A stretch of 10,301 nucleotides of DNA, from contig CALWFX010000090.1 of NCBI GenBank assembly GCA_944377765.1, positions 1 through 10,301 on the forward strand. Direction: 5' to 3'. Within the stretch, counting starts at the first letter, position 1; each line of letters begins with the position of its first letter. Below, piece by piece: positions 1 to 6,790 of this stretch. The notes below the pieces were generated by a model. The model ran no database searches and was not told the origin of the DNA. It saw only the letters and a list, made by a program, of their open reading frames with translations. The stretch is from an uncultured Clostridia bacterium. GTDB lineage: Bacteria; Bacillota; Clostridia; Christensenellales; UBA1242. Position numbers and translations under genes: made by a program.

Positions 1-1236
1 CCAACTTGCACCTGACAATGCACTTGCAGGCATCACAGTTGTGTAAACTCCAATAACGAAAAATTCCACCAAAAACATTATGATTGGATTTTTACCCCAC
101 CAAACAAGTGGATCAAATTTTGATTTGTGATATTTATCAAGCACATCAAAAACAAAGAAAATAATACCACTTAACCCAACACTTACCAAAATGAAGGTTG
201 GGGAACAGCTACCAAGATTGATTGTTCCAAGCCACTGCGTCAAAAGCACACCAAGTGCACAGAAGAATGCTGAAAAAACAAATGCAAGGTGTTTTCGATT
301 AAAATATAAATCCGCAATAAACATATCAAAAATTAGCATTGCGCCCCAGCCAAAACCACCAACAACACCGCCATGGACAATAACATCAAGCCAAGCTCTG
401 TTATCACCATAGTTATGGAAAACAGTGTATGCAATTGTGATTGCAAGAGCTCCAACAAATTTTACCCAAGGTTTTGATTTAACAAAAGGAAAAGCAACCA
501 AAATGGCAAATCCAATACCTTGCAATGTTACCCAATAGTTATACCTAAATGCACCATAATCGCCATAAATATTGATAAAGTCAATTGTTGATATAATAAT
601 ATTCATAATTCCCATGCAAGAAAGTGCAATATAAAAAATTTGTTCTGCTGGGAATGATAATTTTTTCTTCCATGCTGGAATAAGTGCCAAAAGCCTTAAA
701 ACAAGTCCAATAATTGCAACCATTGTAAAGGCAAAAACAGTCCAGTCAAAAGCATTCAAGGTGTAACCACTAAAAGAATCCAAAACTTTATTACATAAAT
801 CTAAGAATGTGCCAAGACCAATAATTGCAAGGGCTCTTTCAAGATAGTGAACAATCGCCATTTTTGTGCCATAAAGTTTTTGCCACTTATTAAAAGAAAG
901 TGTAAAGGTCAAGCCAATAGCAAATATGAATGCTGGGGCAATGATGTCTGCAAGTGTCATACCTGGCAAGATTATAATTCCTTTTTCAAGTGAATGGTCT
1001 GCAAGACGAGAGAGAATGCCAAGACTTGGAAAGTTTTTCAAAAATTGAAAGATAAGCATACAAAAAACGCAAAAGCCTCTAAATCTATCAATGCTTTTTA
1101 TTCTTTTACTTTCTTTAACTTCTTTATCACTTTTCTTTTCAGTGTTGTTTTCTTCTGTTACTTCATCTGTAATTGGCAACATTCTGTCGTTTATTATTTC
1201 AGTTGCTTCAACTTCTTCCATTTTAATTTTTTCCAT
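1..1236 (-). CDS. Membrane acyltransferase-like protein, DUF5009/HGSNAT type (3' end beyond window)
   Basis: This reading frame runs from the ATG at 1236 to the left edge with no stop, giving 412 codons; the C-terminus is missing. Residues 1-46 are a charged, Glu/Lys-rich, probably cytoplasmic extension. At residues 48-54 comes SIDRFRG, the signature of the DUF5009/COG4299 family that includes heparan-alpha-glucosaminide N-acetyltransferase, followed by a first hydrophobic helix and by MTLADIIAPAFIFAIG (93-108), which matches the family's 'aDlv.P.FlF.vG' block. Several further hydrophobic helices follow, and the segment HGGVVGGFGWG begins at residue 288. Family members move acyl groups from acyl-CoA across or at the membrane onto sugars or other acceptors; the acceptor here is unknown. 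The Shine-Dalgarno sequence GGGAG sits 7 nt before the ATG and overlaps the stop codon of the upstream ligase gene, so the two are probably one transcript and translationally coupled. The family assignment is fairly firm, enzyme activity is inferred. Confidence 0.8.
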   Translation of the reverse strand, partial: MEKIKMEEVEATEIINDRMLPITDEVTEENNTEKKSDKEVKESKRIKSIDRFRGFCVFCMLIFQFLKNFPSLGILSRLADHSLEKGIIILPGMTLADIIAPAFIFAIGLTFTLSFNKWQKLYGTKMAIVHYLERALAIIGLGTFLDLCNKVLDSFSGYTLNAFDWTVFAFTMVAIIGLVLRLLALIPAWKKKLSFPAEQIFYIALSCMGIMNIIISTIDFINIYGDYGAFRYNYWVTLQGIGFAILVAFPFVKSKPWVKFVGALAITIAYTVFHNYGDNRAWLDVIVHGGVVGGFGWGAMLIFDMFIADLYFNRKHLAFVFSAFFCALGVLLTQWLGTINLGSCSPTFILVSVGLSGIIFFVFDVLDKYHKSKFDPLVWWGKNPIIMFLVEFFVIGVYTTVMPASALSGASW

Positions 1237-1242
1237 ATTAAA

Positions 1243-1249
1243 CTCCCTA
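1243..1249 (-). promoter_or_regulatory. Ribosome binding site overlapping upstream stop codon
   Basis: On the minus strand the ligase stop TAG (1249-1247) runs directly into GGAG, forming TAGGGAG, and the acyltransferase ATG follows 7 nt later. A ribosome terminating on the ligase therefore stands on the next gene's Shine-Dalgarno sequence. This supports coupled translation and makes the downstream gene sensitive to premature termination in the ligase. Confidence 0.7.
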
Positions 1250-2851
1250 TATAATTTCCAATTTTTTGTAATCAATCTTTCCAAAATTTGTTCTTGGCAT
1301 TGTATCCAGAATTTCAATCAATCTTGGAACAGAATATTTAATTAAAATTTTCTTGCAAAGTGCTATAATGTCTTGTTTAATTTTTTCAACATTGATATCT
1401 TTGCTTTTTAAAGTTATGTAAAGTTTAATATAAAGTTTTTCATTATAATGATAAGGCACTGCACATGCTTCATCAACAAATGGGTTTTGTTTTGCCAGAT
1501 TTTCAATTTCGGATGGGAAAACATTAATTGCATTAATTTTAATTGAACGTTTGCATCTATCTATTATATATAAGAACCCGTCTTCGTCCAAATATCCAAG
1601 GTCACCAGTTTTAACCCATTTTTCTTCACCTTTATGAACAAAACCATTAACTTCATTCAAATATCCACGCATTGTGGAAGGTGAGCAAACGGCGATTTCT
1701 CCAATTTGATTTGGGTTGAGGGGGTTGTTGTTTTCATCCCAAATTTCAATTTTTGTGTTTGGAATGGCTTTTCCACAACTATAAGGTCTATAGTTTTCAA
1801 AAGTGTTTGCAGCACAAACACTGGAAACTTCTGTAAGTCCATAACCACGGAACAACCTTGCAGAAGAATTATATCTTTTAAGAATTGTGTCAAAATGCTC
1901 AACAAAAGACTCTGGTAAAACATCCCCACCACACCAAAGATCCATGAGTTTTGTTAAATGTTTGCCATAAAAGTTTTTGTATTCAATCATTTTTTTGAAC
2001 ATGATTGGCACACCAGCAAAGAAAGTTACATTATATCTTTTTATTAACTTGTTAAAAGATTTTGGCTTAAATTTTGGCACCAAAATAATGCTATATTGAT
2101 TGGTTAAACATGTATGAACAGAAACACCAAGACCATAAGCATGAAACATTGGAAGTGCAACCAAACCATATTCACTTCCACCACCTCTTATTTTTCTGGT
2201 GTACATTTTTTCAAGTGAAACACTTAATTCATTAAGAGCAAAATTTTGAAGTTCAATAATTTTTGGTTGTCCGCTTGTGCCACCACTGTGCATTGTGCAA
2301 ACAACATCTTGCGAATTCCCCCCCCCGCAAGTTTCAAGTGACTCTTTATCATTATGACTATTATGTTTAATAAGTTTTGAAAATTTTAAACTTTTCTTAT
2401 ATGCCTTATATCTTGTTCTTGCGAACATTGCATAAAAGATTTTTCTAAAAATAACAAAATTTGAAATTGAACAATTAATAAGAATTTCTTGGTTTAGTGT
2501 TGCAAGAGATTTGTGGTCTTTAATCAATATATCATAATACATAAGACCTTTTGATTTTGTTTGTATAAGATTTTCTTTTAACTTGTCAAGCGGAGTCAAT
2601 GGATGGACAATGTTTGCAACCACTCCAAGTTTGGAACAGGCATAAAAGGCGATTAATGATTGAGGACATGTTGGAAGATAAATTGTTAAAACATCTTTTT
2701 TCTTAAATCCAAGTTTTATCAATGAAATTGCAAAATCGTCAATATATTTAATAAATGCTTTCATGGAAATTTTGTGATTGTCAAAAACAATATTACCTTT
2801 TTTCAAATCACAATTTTTAACTAGCATATCATAACATGTCCAATTATCCAA
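1247..2851 (-). CDS. AMP-forming acyl-CoA ligase-like protein (ANL superfamily)
   Basis: The protein is 534 aa, a normal full length for an ATP-dependent acyl/aryl-CoA synthetase, which adenylates a carboxylic acid and usually passes it to CoA. Visible core motifs in order: the phosphate loop SGGTSGQPK (189-197), LPMFHAYG (233-240), YGLTE (337-341), TGDLGYLDEDGF (415-426), the hinge region IIDRCKRSIKI (429-439) with NVFPSEIE (443-450), and GKIDYKKL (524-531), whose Lys525 matches the adenylation lysine. The usual Gly before the 'NV.P' segment is replaced (NAINVFP). The start is TTG at 2851: GGAGG lies 8 nt upstream, while the first in-frame ATG (codon 9) is too far from it. Codons 176-178 are GGG GGG GGG, a nine-base G run just before the phosphate loop. 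No carrier protein is nearby; substrate is unknown. It heads a coupled pair with the membrane acyltransferase, so supplying that enzyme with acyl-CoA is a reasonable inference. Confidence 0.88.
   Translation of the reverse strand: MDNWTCYDMLVKNCDLKKGNIVFDNHKISMKAFIKYIDDFAISLIKLGFKKKDVLTIYLPTCPQSLIAFYACSKLGVVANIVHPLTPLDKLKENLIQTKSKGLMYYDILIKDHKSLATLNQEILINCSISNFVIFRKIFYAMFARTRYKAYKKSLKFSKLIKHNSHNDKESLETCGGGNSQDVVCTMHSGGTSGQPKIIELQNFALNELSVSLEKMYTRKIRGGGSEYGLVALPMFHAYGLGVSVHTCLTNQYSIILVPKFKPKSFNKLIKRYNVTFFAGVPIMFKKMIEYKNFYGKHLTKLMDLWCGGDVLPESFVEHFDTILKRYNSSARLFRGYGLTEVSSVCAANTFENYRPYSCGKAIPNTKIEIWDENNNPLNPNQIGEIAVCSPSTMRGYLNEVNGFVHKGEEKWVKTGDLGYLDEDGFLYIIDRCKRSIKINAINVFPSEIENLAKQNPFVDEACAVPYHYNEKLYIKLYITLKSKDINVEKIKQDIIALCKKILIKYSVPRLIEILDTMPRTNFGKIDYKKLEII
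2318..2326. repeat. Nine-base C/G homopolymer inside the ligase gene (candidate contingency tract)
   Basis: Nine consecutive C's on the plus strand are nine G's on the coding strand, exactly codons 176-178 of the ligase (Gly-Gly-Gly). At nine bases the frame is open. One extra G would give a stop after about 199 residues, and one fewer a stop after about 208 residues. Both products would end at about the phosphate loop and lose all later motifs. Such a run is exceptional in DNA this AT-rich and resembles the poly-G phase-variation tracts known in Campylobacter and other bacteria. Confidence 0.75.
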
Positions 2852-2859
2852 TTCCTAAT

Positions 2860-2864
2860 CCTCC
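2860..2864 (-). promoter_or_regulatory. Ribosome binding site fixing a TTG start
   Basis: The minus strand reads GGAGG here, 8 nt before the TTG at 2851-2849. This is the best Shine-Dalgarno match upstream of the ligase and is what decides the TTG start over the downstream ATG. Confidence 0.7.
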
Positions 2865-2865
2865 G

Positions 2866-3072
2866 TAAATACGATTTCAGTTTATCATATAACAAATAAA
2901 ATTTCCAAATAATATTTAAAATTTTTTTAGTAATTTTAAATTAATACAAATTTTAATTATACAAATTTATTATAATGGGGGATTAAAATATTGAATTTAG
3001 TTTGTATAGTTTGATATTTTATTCTTAAAATCACAACAATGATAAGTTATTTGAAATTATCCTTTAAAATTA
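2866..3072. other. Non-coding AT-rich spacer between divergent units
   Basis: I see no gene in this stretch. It must hold the promoter of the minus-strand ligase operon, but no clear -35/-10 pair stands out. TATGAT on the minus strand (2889-2884) is a possible -10 with a poor -35. A plus-strand TATAAT at 2971-2976, followed by five G's, lacks a recognisable -35 and leads into no reading frame. Confidence 0.5.
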
Positions 3073-3101
3073 TTGCAAAAAATATTTTAGTATGATATAA
3101 T
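3073..3101 (+). promoter_or_regulatory. Promoter of tRNA-Arg
   Basis: TTGCAA at 3073-3078 and TATAAT at 3096-3101 are separated by exactly 17 bp, close to the housekeeping sigma consensus. Transcription would begin near 3108, leaving a leader of about 39 nt before the mature tRNA. Confidence 0.75.
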
Positions 3102-3146
3102 AAACATGCTTTATATTTAACTTAAAAAAATCATAGGCAAAAAAAT

Positions 3147-3223
3147 GCACTCGTAGCTCAGCTGGATAGAGCGTCCGTCTACGGAACGGAAGGTCTTGGG
3201 TTCGAATCCCCACGAGTGCACCA
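3147..3223 (+). tRNA. tRNA-Arg (anticodon ACG)
   Basis: A complete 77-nt cloverleaf. The acceptor stem is GCACTCG/CGAGTGC with discriminator A and an encoded CCA at 3221-3223. The D stem is GCTC/GAGC. The anticodon stem is TCCGT/ACGGA around the loop CTACGGA, giving anticodon ACG at 3181-3183 (Arg, CGT codons, with A34 expected to be edited to inosine). The T loop is TTCGAAT. The T stem TTGGG/CCCCA has one non-pairing position (T50 with C64), the only flaw seen. The gene is a stand-alone unit with its own promoter and terminator. Confidence 0.97.
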
Positions 3224-3225
3224 CT

Positions 3226-3250
3226 AAGACTGCAATTCGCAGTCTTTTTT
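3226..3250 (+). terminator. Intrinsic terminator of tRNA-Arg
   Basis: An 8-bp perfect stem (AAGACTGC/GCAGTCTT) with loop AATTC is followed by a T run extending to 3250 and, after one A, five more T's. It starts 2 nt after the encoded CCA and separates the tRNA from ku. Confidence 0.9.
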
Positions 3251-3300
3251 ATTTTTATTATAAAAACCATTTTAATTGCAATAATTAATTTGGAGGCGGT

Positions 3301-4080
3301 ATGGCATATTCATATAAGGGCGCAATCACATTTGGGCTTGTTTATATCCCTATTGTTTTGATTGCAAGCATAAAAAATAATGATATTGGCTTTAATCTTA
3401 TTGATAAGAAAACAATGAGCAGGGTTAAATATAAAAAGACCTGTGTTGATTGTGATGATAAGGAAGTTAAAAATGAAAATATTGTTAAAGGATATCAATA
3501 TGAAAAAGACAAATATGTTATTTTTACAGATAAAGACTTTGAAAAAATAAAAACCCAAAAAGATAAAAATATAACTATTGAACAATTTGTCAATTTAGAC
3601 GAAGTTGACCCAATTTATTTTGACAAAGCATACTACGTTTCTCCAACTGGCGGAGAAAAAGCCTTTGAAGTTTTGTTGTCTGCAATGGAAAAGCAAAATA
3701 AAGCTGGAATTGCAAAGGCAGTTTTGGGGACAAAGGAGACTTTAATTTTAATTAGAGCAAAAAATGGCAATATGCTTGTAAATACCCTATATTTTTATAA
3801 TGAAGTTGTTAAAGCACCAGTTGTTAAAAAGGTTAAGGTGCAAAATAAAGAAGTTTCTCTTGCAGTTTCTTTAATCAATGAAATGACAGAAAAATTTAAG
3901 CCTGAAAATTTTAAAGATGAATACAACTTAAAACTCAAAAAGGCAATTAAGTCTAAAATTGCGGGGAATGATATTGTTGTTCATGAAGATAGAGAAGAGC
4001 CAAGCAAAGTGATAAATTTAATGGAAGCATTGCAAAAAAGTTTGAAAGGTGGAAAGGAAAAATTAAAAAATGACGCTTGA
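3301..4080 (+). CDS. ku: Ku, double-strand-break end-binding protein
   Basis: Bacterial Ku forms a homodimeric ring that threads onto broken DNA ends and recruits LigD for non-homologous end joining in the cytoplasm. The 259-aa length fits the compact bacterial form, which is the core ring domain with a short tail. The N-terminus carries the family pattern 'W/Y-KGAI.FGLV.IP' (here residues 5-17), then KYKKTC..C (43-51), then GYQYEKDKYVIFTDKDFEKI in the usual order; VINLMEALQKSL near residues 238-249 matches the conserved Ku C-terminal end. The ATG has GGAGG 4 nt upstream (3292-3296). The last 11 bases overlap the ligase-polymerase gene that follows, showing co-transcription. I see no convincing separate promoter between the tRNA terminator and this gene. 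Confidence 0.96.
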   Translation: MAYSYKGAITFGLVYIPIVLIASIKNNDIGFNLIDKKTMSRVKYKKTCVDCDDKEVKNENIVKGYQYEKDKYVIFTDKDFEKIKTQKDKNITIEQFVNLDEVDPIYFDKAYYVSPTGGEKAFEVLLSAMEKQNKAGIAKAVLGTKETLILIRAKNGNMLVNTLYFYNEVVKAPVVKKVKVQNKEVSLAVSLINEMTEKFKPENFKDEYNLKLKKAIKSKIAGNDIVVHEDREEPSKVINLMEALQKSLKGGKEKLKNDA

Positions 4081-5494
4081 AAAATATAACGAAAAAAGAG
4101 ATTTCTCAAAAACTCGCGAACCAGTTGGAAAAATGAAGAAGTCCATTAAGAAGCGTTTTGTTGTTCAATTTCACAAAGCAAGACGCGACCATTATGATTT
4201 TAGATTGGAGTATAAAGGAGTGCTTGTCAGTTTTGCAATTCCTAAAGGTTTTTCTTTCAATAGTCATGACAAACGTTTAGCGGTTCATGTGGAAGATCAT
4301 CCGCTTGATTATTTTAATTTTGAAGGGAGAATTCCAGAAGGAGAGTATGGTGCTGGCACTGTTGAAATCTGGGATAAAGGATACTATGAAATTTCAAAAG
4401 ATTTAAAGAAAGGAATTGATGAAGGGGAATTTAAAGTTTGTTTGCAAGGAGATAAACTTGTTGGCTGTTGGGCTTTTGTGCATTTTAAAGAAGATAACTT
4501 TTTGGTGATTTATGAAAATGCAGTGGGAAATAAGGTAAAAAAGAAGAAAATTATAAAGAGCAAATTGAAATTGCCATTTGATAAAGTTCAAGTGCAGTTG
4601 GCAACTTTAACAAAAAAGGTGCCTAAGGAAAAAGATTATATTTATGAAATTAAATATGATGGATTTAGAGTTGTGGCATATTTAGAGAATGGTAAAGTTA
4701 AATTGAAGTCTAGAAATGGCAAAGATTTTACAAATAAATTTAATAGCATTGCCAAAGATTTGAAGGACACTTTTACAGACAAACTTATTGTTTTTGATGG
4801 GGAAGTTGTTGTTTTTGATAAAAATGGAAAAAGTGATTTTTCTTTATTGCAAGAGAGCATAAAAAGTGGGAAAAATAATTTTTGTTATGTTATTTTTGAT
4901 GTTTTAGCATTAGGCGAAAAAGATATCAGGCAGAAAAAGCTTATTGACAGAAAAAAGATACTTAACGATTTAGCAAAGTTTTTTCCTAAAAATATCATAT
5001 TGAGTGAAATTGTGGATGGAAATGGGGAAAAGTGTTTTGAAATAGCAAAAAATTTAGGGCTTGAAGGAATTGTTGCTAAAAAGAAAAATTCTGTTTATAG
5101 TGGCACACGAAATGAAGATTGGTTAAAGATAAAATGCCACTACAGGCAGGAATTTGTGATAGGTGGATATACAATGAAGAATAACTCTTTAGCATCCTTA
5201 CTTTTAGGATATTATGAAAATGATAATTTAATTTTTGTTGGAAAAGTTGGCACAGGTTTGAGTGAAAGTAAAAAGCAAGAACTTATGTTGCTATTTAAAA
5301 AGAAAAAAATTAAAAAAACACCATTTTCTAATTATACTGGCAAGAACGATATATTTATTAAACCAAATTGTGTTGCAGAAATTCAATTTGCTGAGATAAC
5401 TGGTGGCAAGATGTTAAGACAAGCAAGTTTTATTGGGCTTAGAAAGGATAAAGATGCAAAAAGTGTTATTTTGGAAACTGATAATAAAGGATAA
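4070..5494 (+). CDS. ligD: LigD phosphoesterase plus ATP-dependent DNA ligase
   Basis: This 474-aa protein contains two of the three LigD activities. Residues 1-150 are the 3'-phosphoesterase domain, which trims 3' ends to a ligatable hydroxyl; the expected active-site set is present: H35, H41, D43, R45 (in HKARRDHYDFRLE) plus H77 and Y81 (in EDHPLDY). Residues about 170-370 are the nucleotidyltransferase domain of an ATP-dependent ligase with K195 (KYDGFR) as the AMP-accepting lysine, SRNGKDF (214-220), FDGEVVVFD (242-250), IFDVLAL (275-281), EGIVAK (332-337) and WLKIK (351-355). The remainder is the OB-fold domain. The ATG lies 11 bases inside the end of ku. The polymerase domain found fused to LigD in Pseudomonas (after the ligase) and Mycobacterium (before the phosphoesterase) is absent and encoded next door. 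Confidence 0.96.
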   Translation: MTLEKYNEKRDFSKTREPVGKMKKSIKKRFVVQFHKARRDHYDFRLEYKGVLVSFAIPKGFSFNSHDKRLAVHVEDHPLDYFNFEGRIPEGEYGAGTVEIWDKGYYEISKDLKKGIDEGEFKVCLQGDKLVGCWAFVHFKEDNFLVIYENAVGNKVKKKKIIKSKLKLPFDKVQVQLATLTKKVPKEKDYIYEIKYDGFRVVAYLENGKVKLKSRNGKDFTNKFNSIAKDLKDTFTDKLIVFDGEVVVFDKNGKSDFSLLQESIKSGKNNFCYVIFDVLALGEKDIRQKKLIDRKKILNDLAKFFPKNIILSEIVDGNGEKCFEIAKNLGLEGIVAKKKNSVYSGTRNEDWLKIKCHYRQEFVIGGYTMKNNSLASLLLGYYENDNLIFVGKVGTGLSESKKQELMLLFKKKKIKKTPFSNYTGKNDIFIKPNCVAEIQFAEITGGKMLRQASFIGLRKDKDAKSVILETDNKG

Positions 5495-5497
5495 AAT

Positions 5498-6337
5498 ATG
5501 GAAAAAGTGCAGGGAATTGAAATAACAAATCCAACAAAAATAATATTTCCCAAAGAGAAAATAACAAAACTTAATGTTGTTAAATATTATGGGGATGTTG
5601 CAAAATATATGTTGCCATTTTTAGATAAAAGACTTTTAAGTGTGATTAGGTGTCATGCAGGAATTGGTGGAAAATGTTTTTTTAAAAAACATCCAACAAC
5701 AGAAAATGCCCATATTCAAAAATACTTGCTGGATGGGGAAGAATATTTTTATCTCTCTGATGAGAAAGGTATAGTAAGCCAAGCACAAATGGGAACAATT
5801 GAATTTCATTTTTGGGCAAGCAAAGTTACAAACATAGATAAGCCAGATATTATGACTTTCGACCTTGACCCAGATAAAAATTTACACATAGATAAATTAA
5901 GGGAGGCGGTTTTTAATTTAAAATATGTTTTAGACAGTTTGAAATTAAAATCGTATTTAAAAACAAGTGGTGGAAAGGGATATCATATTTTAGTGCCATT
6001 TTCACCTAGTTGCCAATTTGATGAATTTGAAAATTTTGCAAAAAAAGTTGCTCTTTTATTAGAGCAAAAATGGCCCAAAATATTTACCACAAATATCCGA
6101 AAAGAAAATAGAAAAAATAAAATATTTGTGGACTATTTAAGAAATGGCAAAGGTGCAACTTGTGTGTGTCCTTATTCTCTTAGAGTAAGAGATGGTGCAA
6201 CCATTTCAATGCCTATAAGTTGGAATAATTTGGAGAAAGTAAAACCAAATGATGTTAATATTTTTAATTATAAAAATTATTTAAAACTTTCCCCATGGAA
6301 AAACTTTTTTAAAAATGAACAAAAAATCTATTGTTAA
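5498..6337 (+). CDS. ligD: LigD-type polymerase/primase (stand-alone POL domain)
   Basis: This 279-aa protein is an archaeo-eukaryotic-primase-family polymerase of the LigD POL type, which fills gaps and adds nucleotides at ends held by Ku, often preferring ribonucleotides. The start region EITNPTKIIFPKE is the typical opening of this domain. Active-site motifs are intact: FDLDPD with D122 and D124, TSGGKGYHI (156-164), and VDYLRN with D212 followed by PYSLR (225-229). The start has its own Shine-Dalgarno AAAGGA (5486-5491), which overlaps the stop codon of the preceding ligase gene, and only 3 nt separate the two genes. The split is therefore a designed gene boundary rather than a frameshift within a fused ligD. 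A terminator follows directly after the stop. Confidence 0.95.
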   Translation: MEKVQGIEITNPTKIIFPKEKITKLNVVKYYGDVAKYMLPFLDKRLLSVIRCHAGIGGKCFFKKHPTTENAHIQKYLLDGEEYFYLSDEKGIVSQAQMGTIEFHFWASKVTNIDKPDIMTFDLDPDKNLHIDKLREAVFNLKYVLDSLKLKSYLKTSGGKGYHILVPFSPSCQFDEFENFAKKVALLLEQKWPKIFTTNIRKENRKNKIFVDYLRNGKGATCVCPYSLRVRDGATISMPISWNNLEKVKPNDVNIFNYKNYLKLSPWKNFFKNEQKIYC

Positions 6338-6340
6338 ATA

Positions 6341-6368
6341 AAAAAACTCTATTTGCATAGAGTTTTTT
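6341..6368. terminator. Bidirectional terminator between ligD-POL and the small membrane protein gene
   Basis: A perfect 12-bp inverted repeat (AAAAAACTCTAT/ATAGAGTTTTTT) with a 4-base loop TTGC lies 3 nt after the polymerase stop and 3 nt beyond the stop of the convergent small gene. T-runs appear on each strand at the 3' side, so it can end both transcripts. Confidence 0.9.
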
Positions 6369-6371
6369 AAA

Positions 6372-6620
6372 TTATTTTTTTTCTTTTTCGTCTTTTTCTT
6401 CTTTTGAGCAATCGCCTTTAATTGCATAGGCAACCCCAAGACCTGTCAAAACAACACCAGAGAGCATTGCAACGATATAACCAATTGTGGTTAAACTTGA
6501 AGCAAGAGTTGTTCCATCAAAACTTGATGACCAAGTGATACCTTGCAAAACGCTTCCAACAAGAACCATTGCCAAGCCAACAGCCAAGATTACAATTGTT
6601 GTTGTGATAAGTTTTTTCAT
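6372..6620 (-). CDS. Small two-helix membrane protein of unknown function
   Basis: The 82-aa product is not one I recognise. It has a hydrophobic stretch at residues 4-28 after MKK, a polar Ser/Thr-rich segment (about 30-45, including WSSSFDGTT), a second hydrophobic stretch at 46-67, and a strongly charged Lys/Glu tail from 69 (DCSKEEKDEKEKK). This pattern suggests two membrane-spanning helices with the tail in the cytoplasm; the first stretch could also be a signal peptide, but no clear cleavage site is visible. Reality of the gene is well supported: AGGAGG lies 4 nt before the ATG, a promoter with a perfect -35 is upstream, and a terminator follows the stop. It is convergent to the end-joining operon and stands alone, so context gives no function. 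Confidence 0.8.
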   Translation of the reverse strand: MKKLITTTIVILAVGLAMVLVGSVLQGITWSSSFDGTTLASSLTTIGYIVAMLSGVVLTGLGVAYAIKGDCSKEEKDEKEKK

Positions 6621-6643
6621 ATTCCCTCCTTTTCATTATACTA

Positions 6644-6673
6644 TATATACAATATTTTGCCGAAATATGTCAA
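6644..6673 (-). promoter_or_regulatory. Promoter of the small membrane protein gene
   Basis: On the minus strand a perfect TTGACA (6673-6668) is followed 18 bp later by TATATA (6649-6644), giving a leader of about 15-20 nt that contains AGGAGG. A second -10-like TATAAT lies further downstream (6640-6635) but is 27 bp from the -35 and would leave almost no leader. Confidence 0.6.
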
Positions 6674-6744
6674 ATATTATAATCAAATTAATTAAAATTT
6701 ATTGTTCCAAATTAACAGAAGTTTTTTAAATATATATATTTCTT

Positions 6745-6773
6745 TTGCTTTTAATTCAATTTATTGCTATAAT
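6745..6773 (+). promoter_or_regulatory. Promoter of the phosphohexomutase gene
   Basis: TTGCTT (6745-6750), a 17-bp spacer and TATAAT (6768-6773) with an extended -10 TGC immediately before it. The predicted start near 6780 gives a very short leader, about 11 nt, which is just the Shine-Dalgarno AGGAG (6780-6784) and its spacer. Confidence 0.75.
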
Positions 6774-6790
6774 AACAAAAGGAGTAAGAT

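Noticed and set aside
191..1345. Plus-strand reading frames in the first 1.3 kb
   Set aside because: They run opposite to the membrane acyltransferase and ligase frames, which have clear family motifs; no ribosome binding sites support them.
2971..2981. TATAAT followed by five G's on the plus strand
   Set aside because: No -35 box at 16-18 bp and no gene before the tRNA promoter; probably chance in AT-rich DNA.
3147..3223. tRNA-Arg as an integration site for a mobile element
   Set aside because: No second copy of the tRNA 3' end and no integrase or phage gene is found in the window.
3070..3270. Minus-strand reading frame of 66 codons
   Set aside because: It lies antisense across the tRNA gene, its promoter region and its terminator, and its product matches the antisense of a tRNA, a common false protein.
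5480..5500. Possible frameshift or stop mutation breaking a fused ligD
   Set aside because: The second gene has a well-spaced Shine-Dalgarno and an ATG exactly at the domain start, and both halves are complete at their ends.
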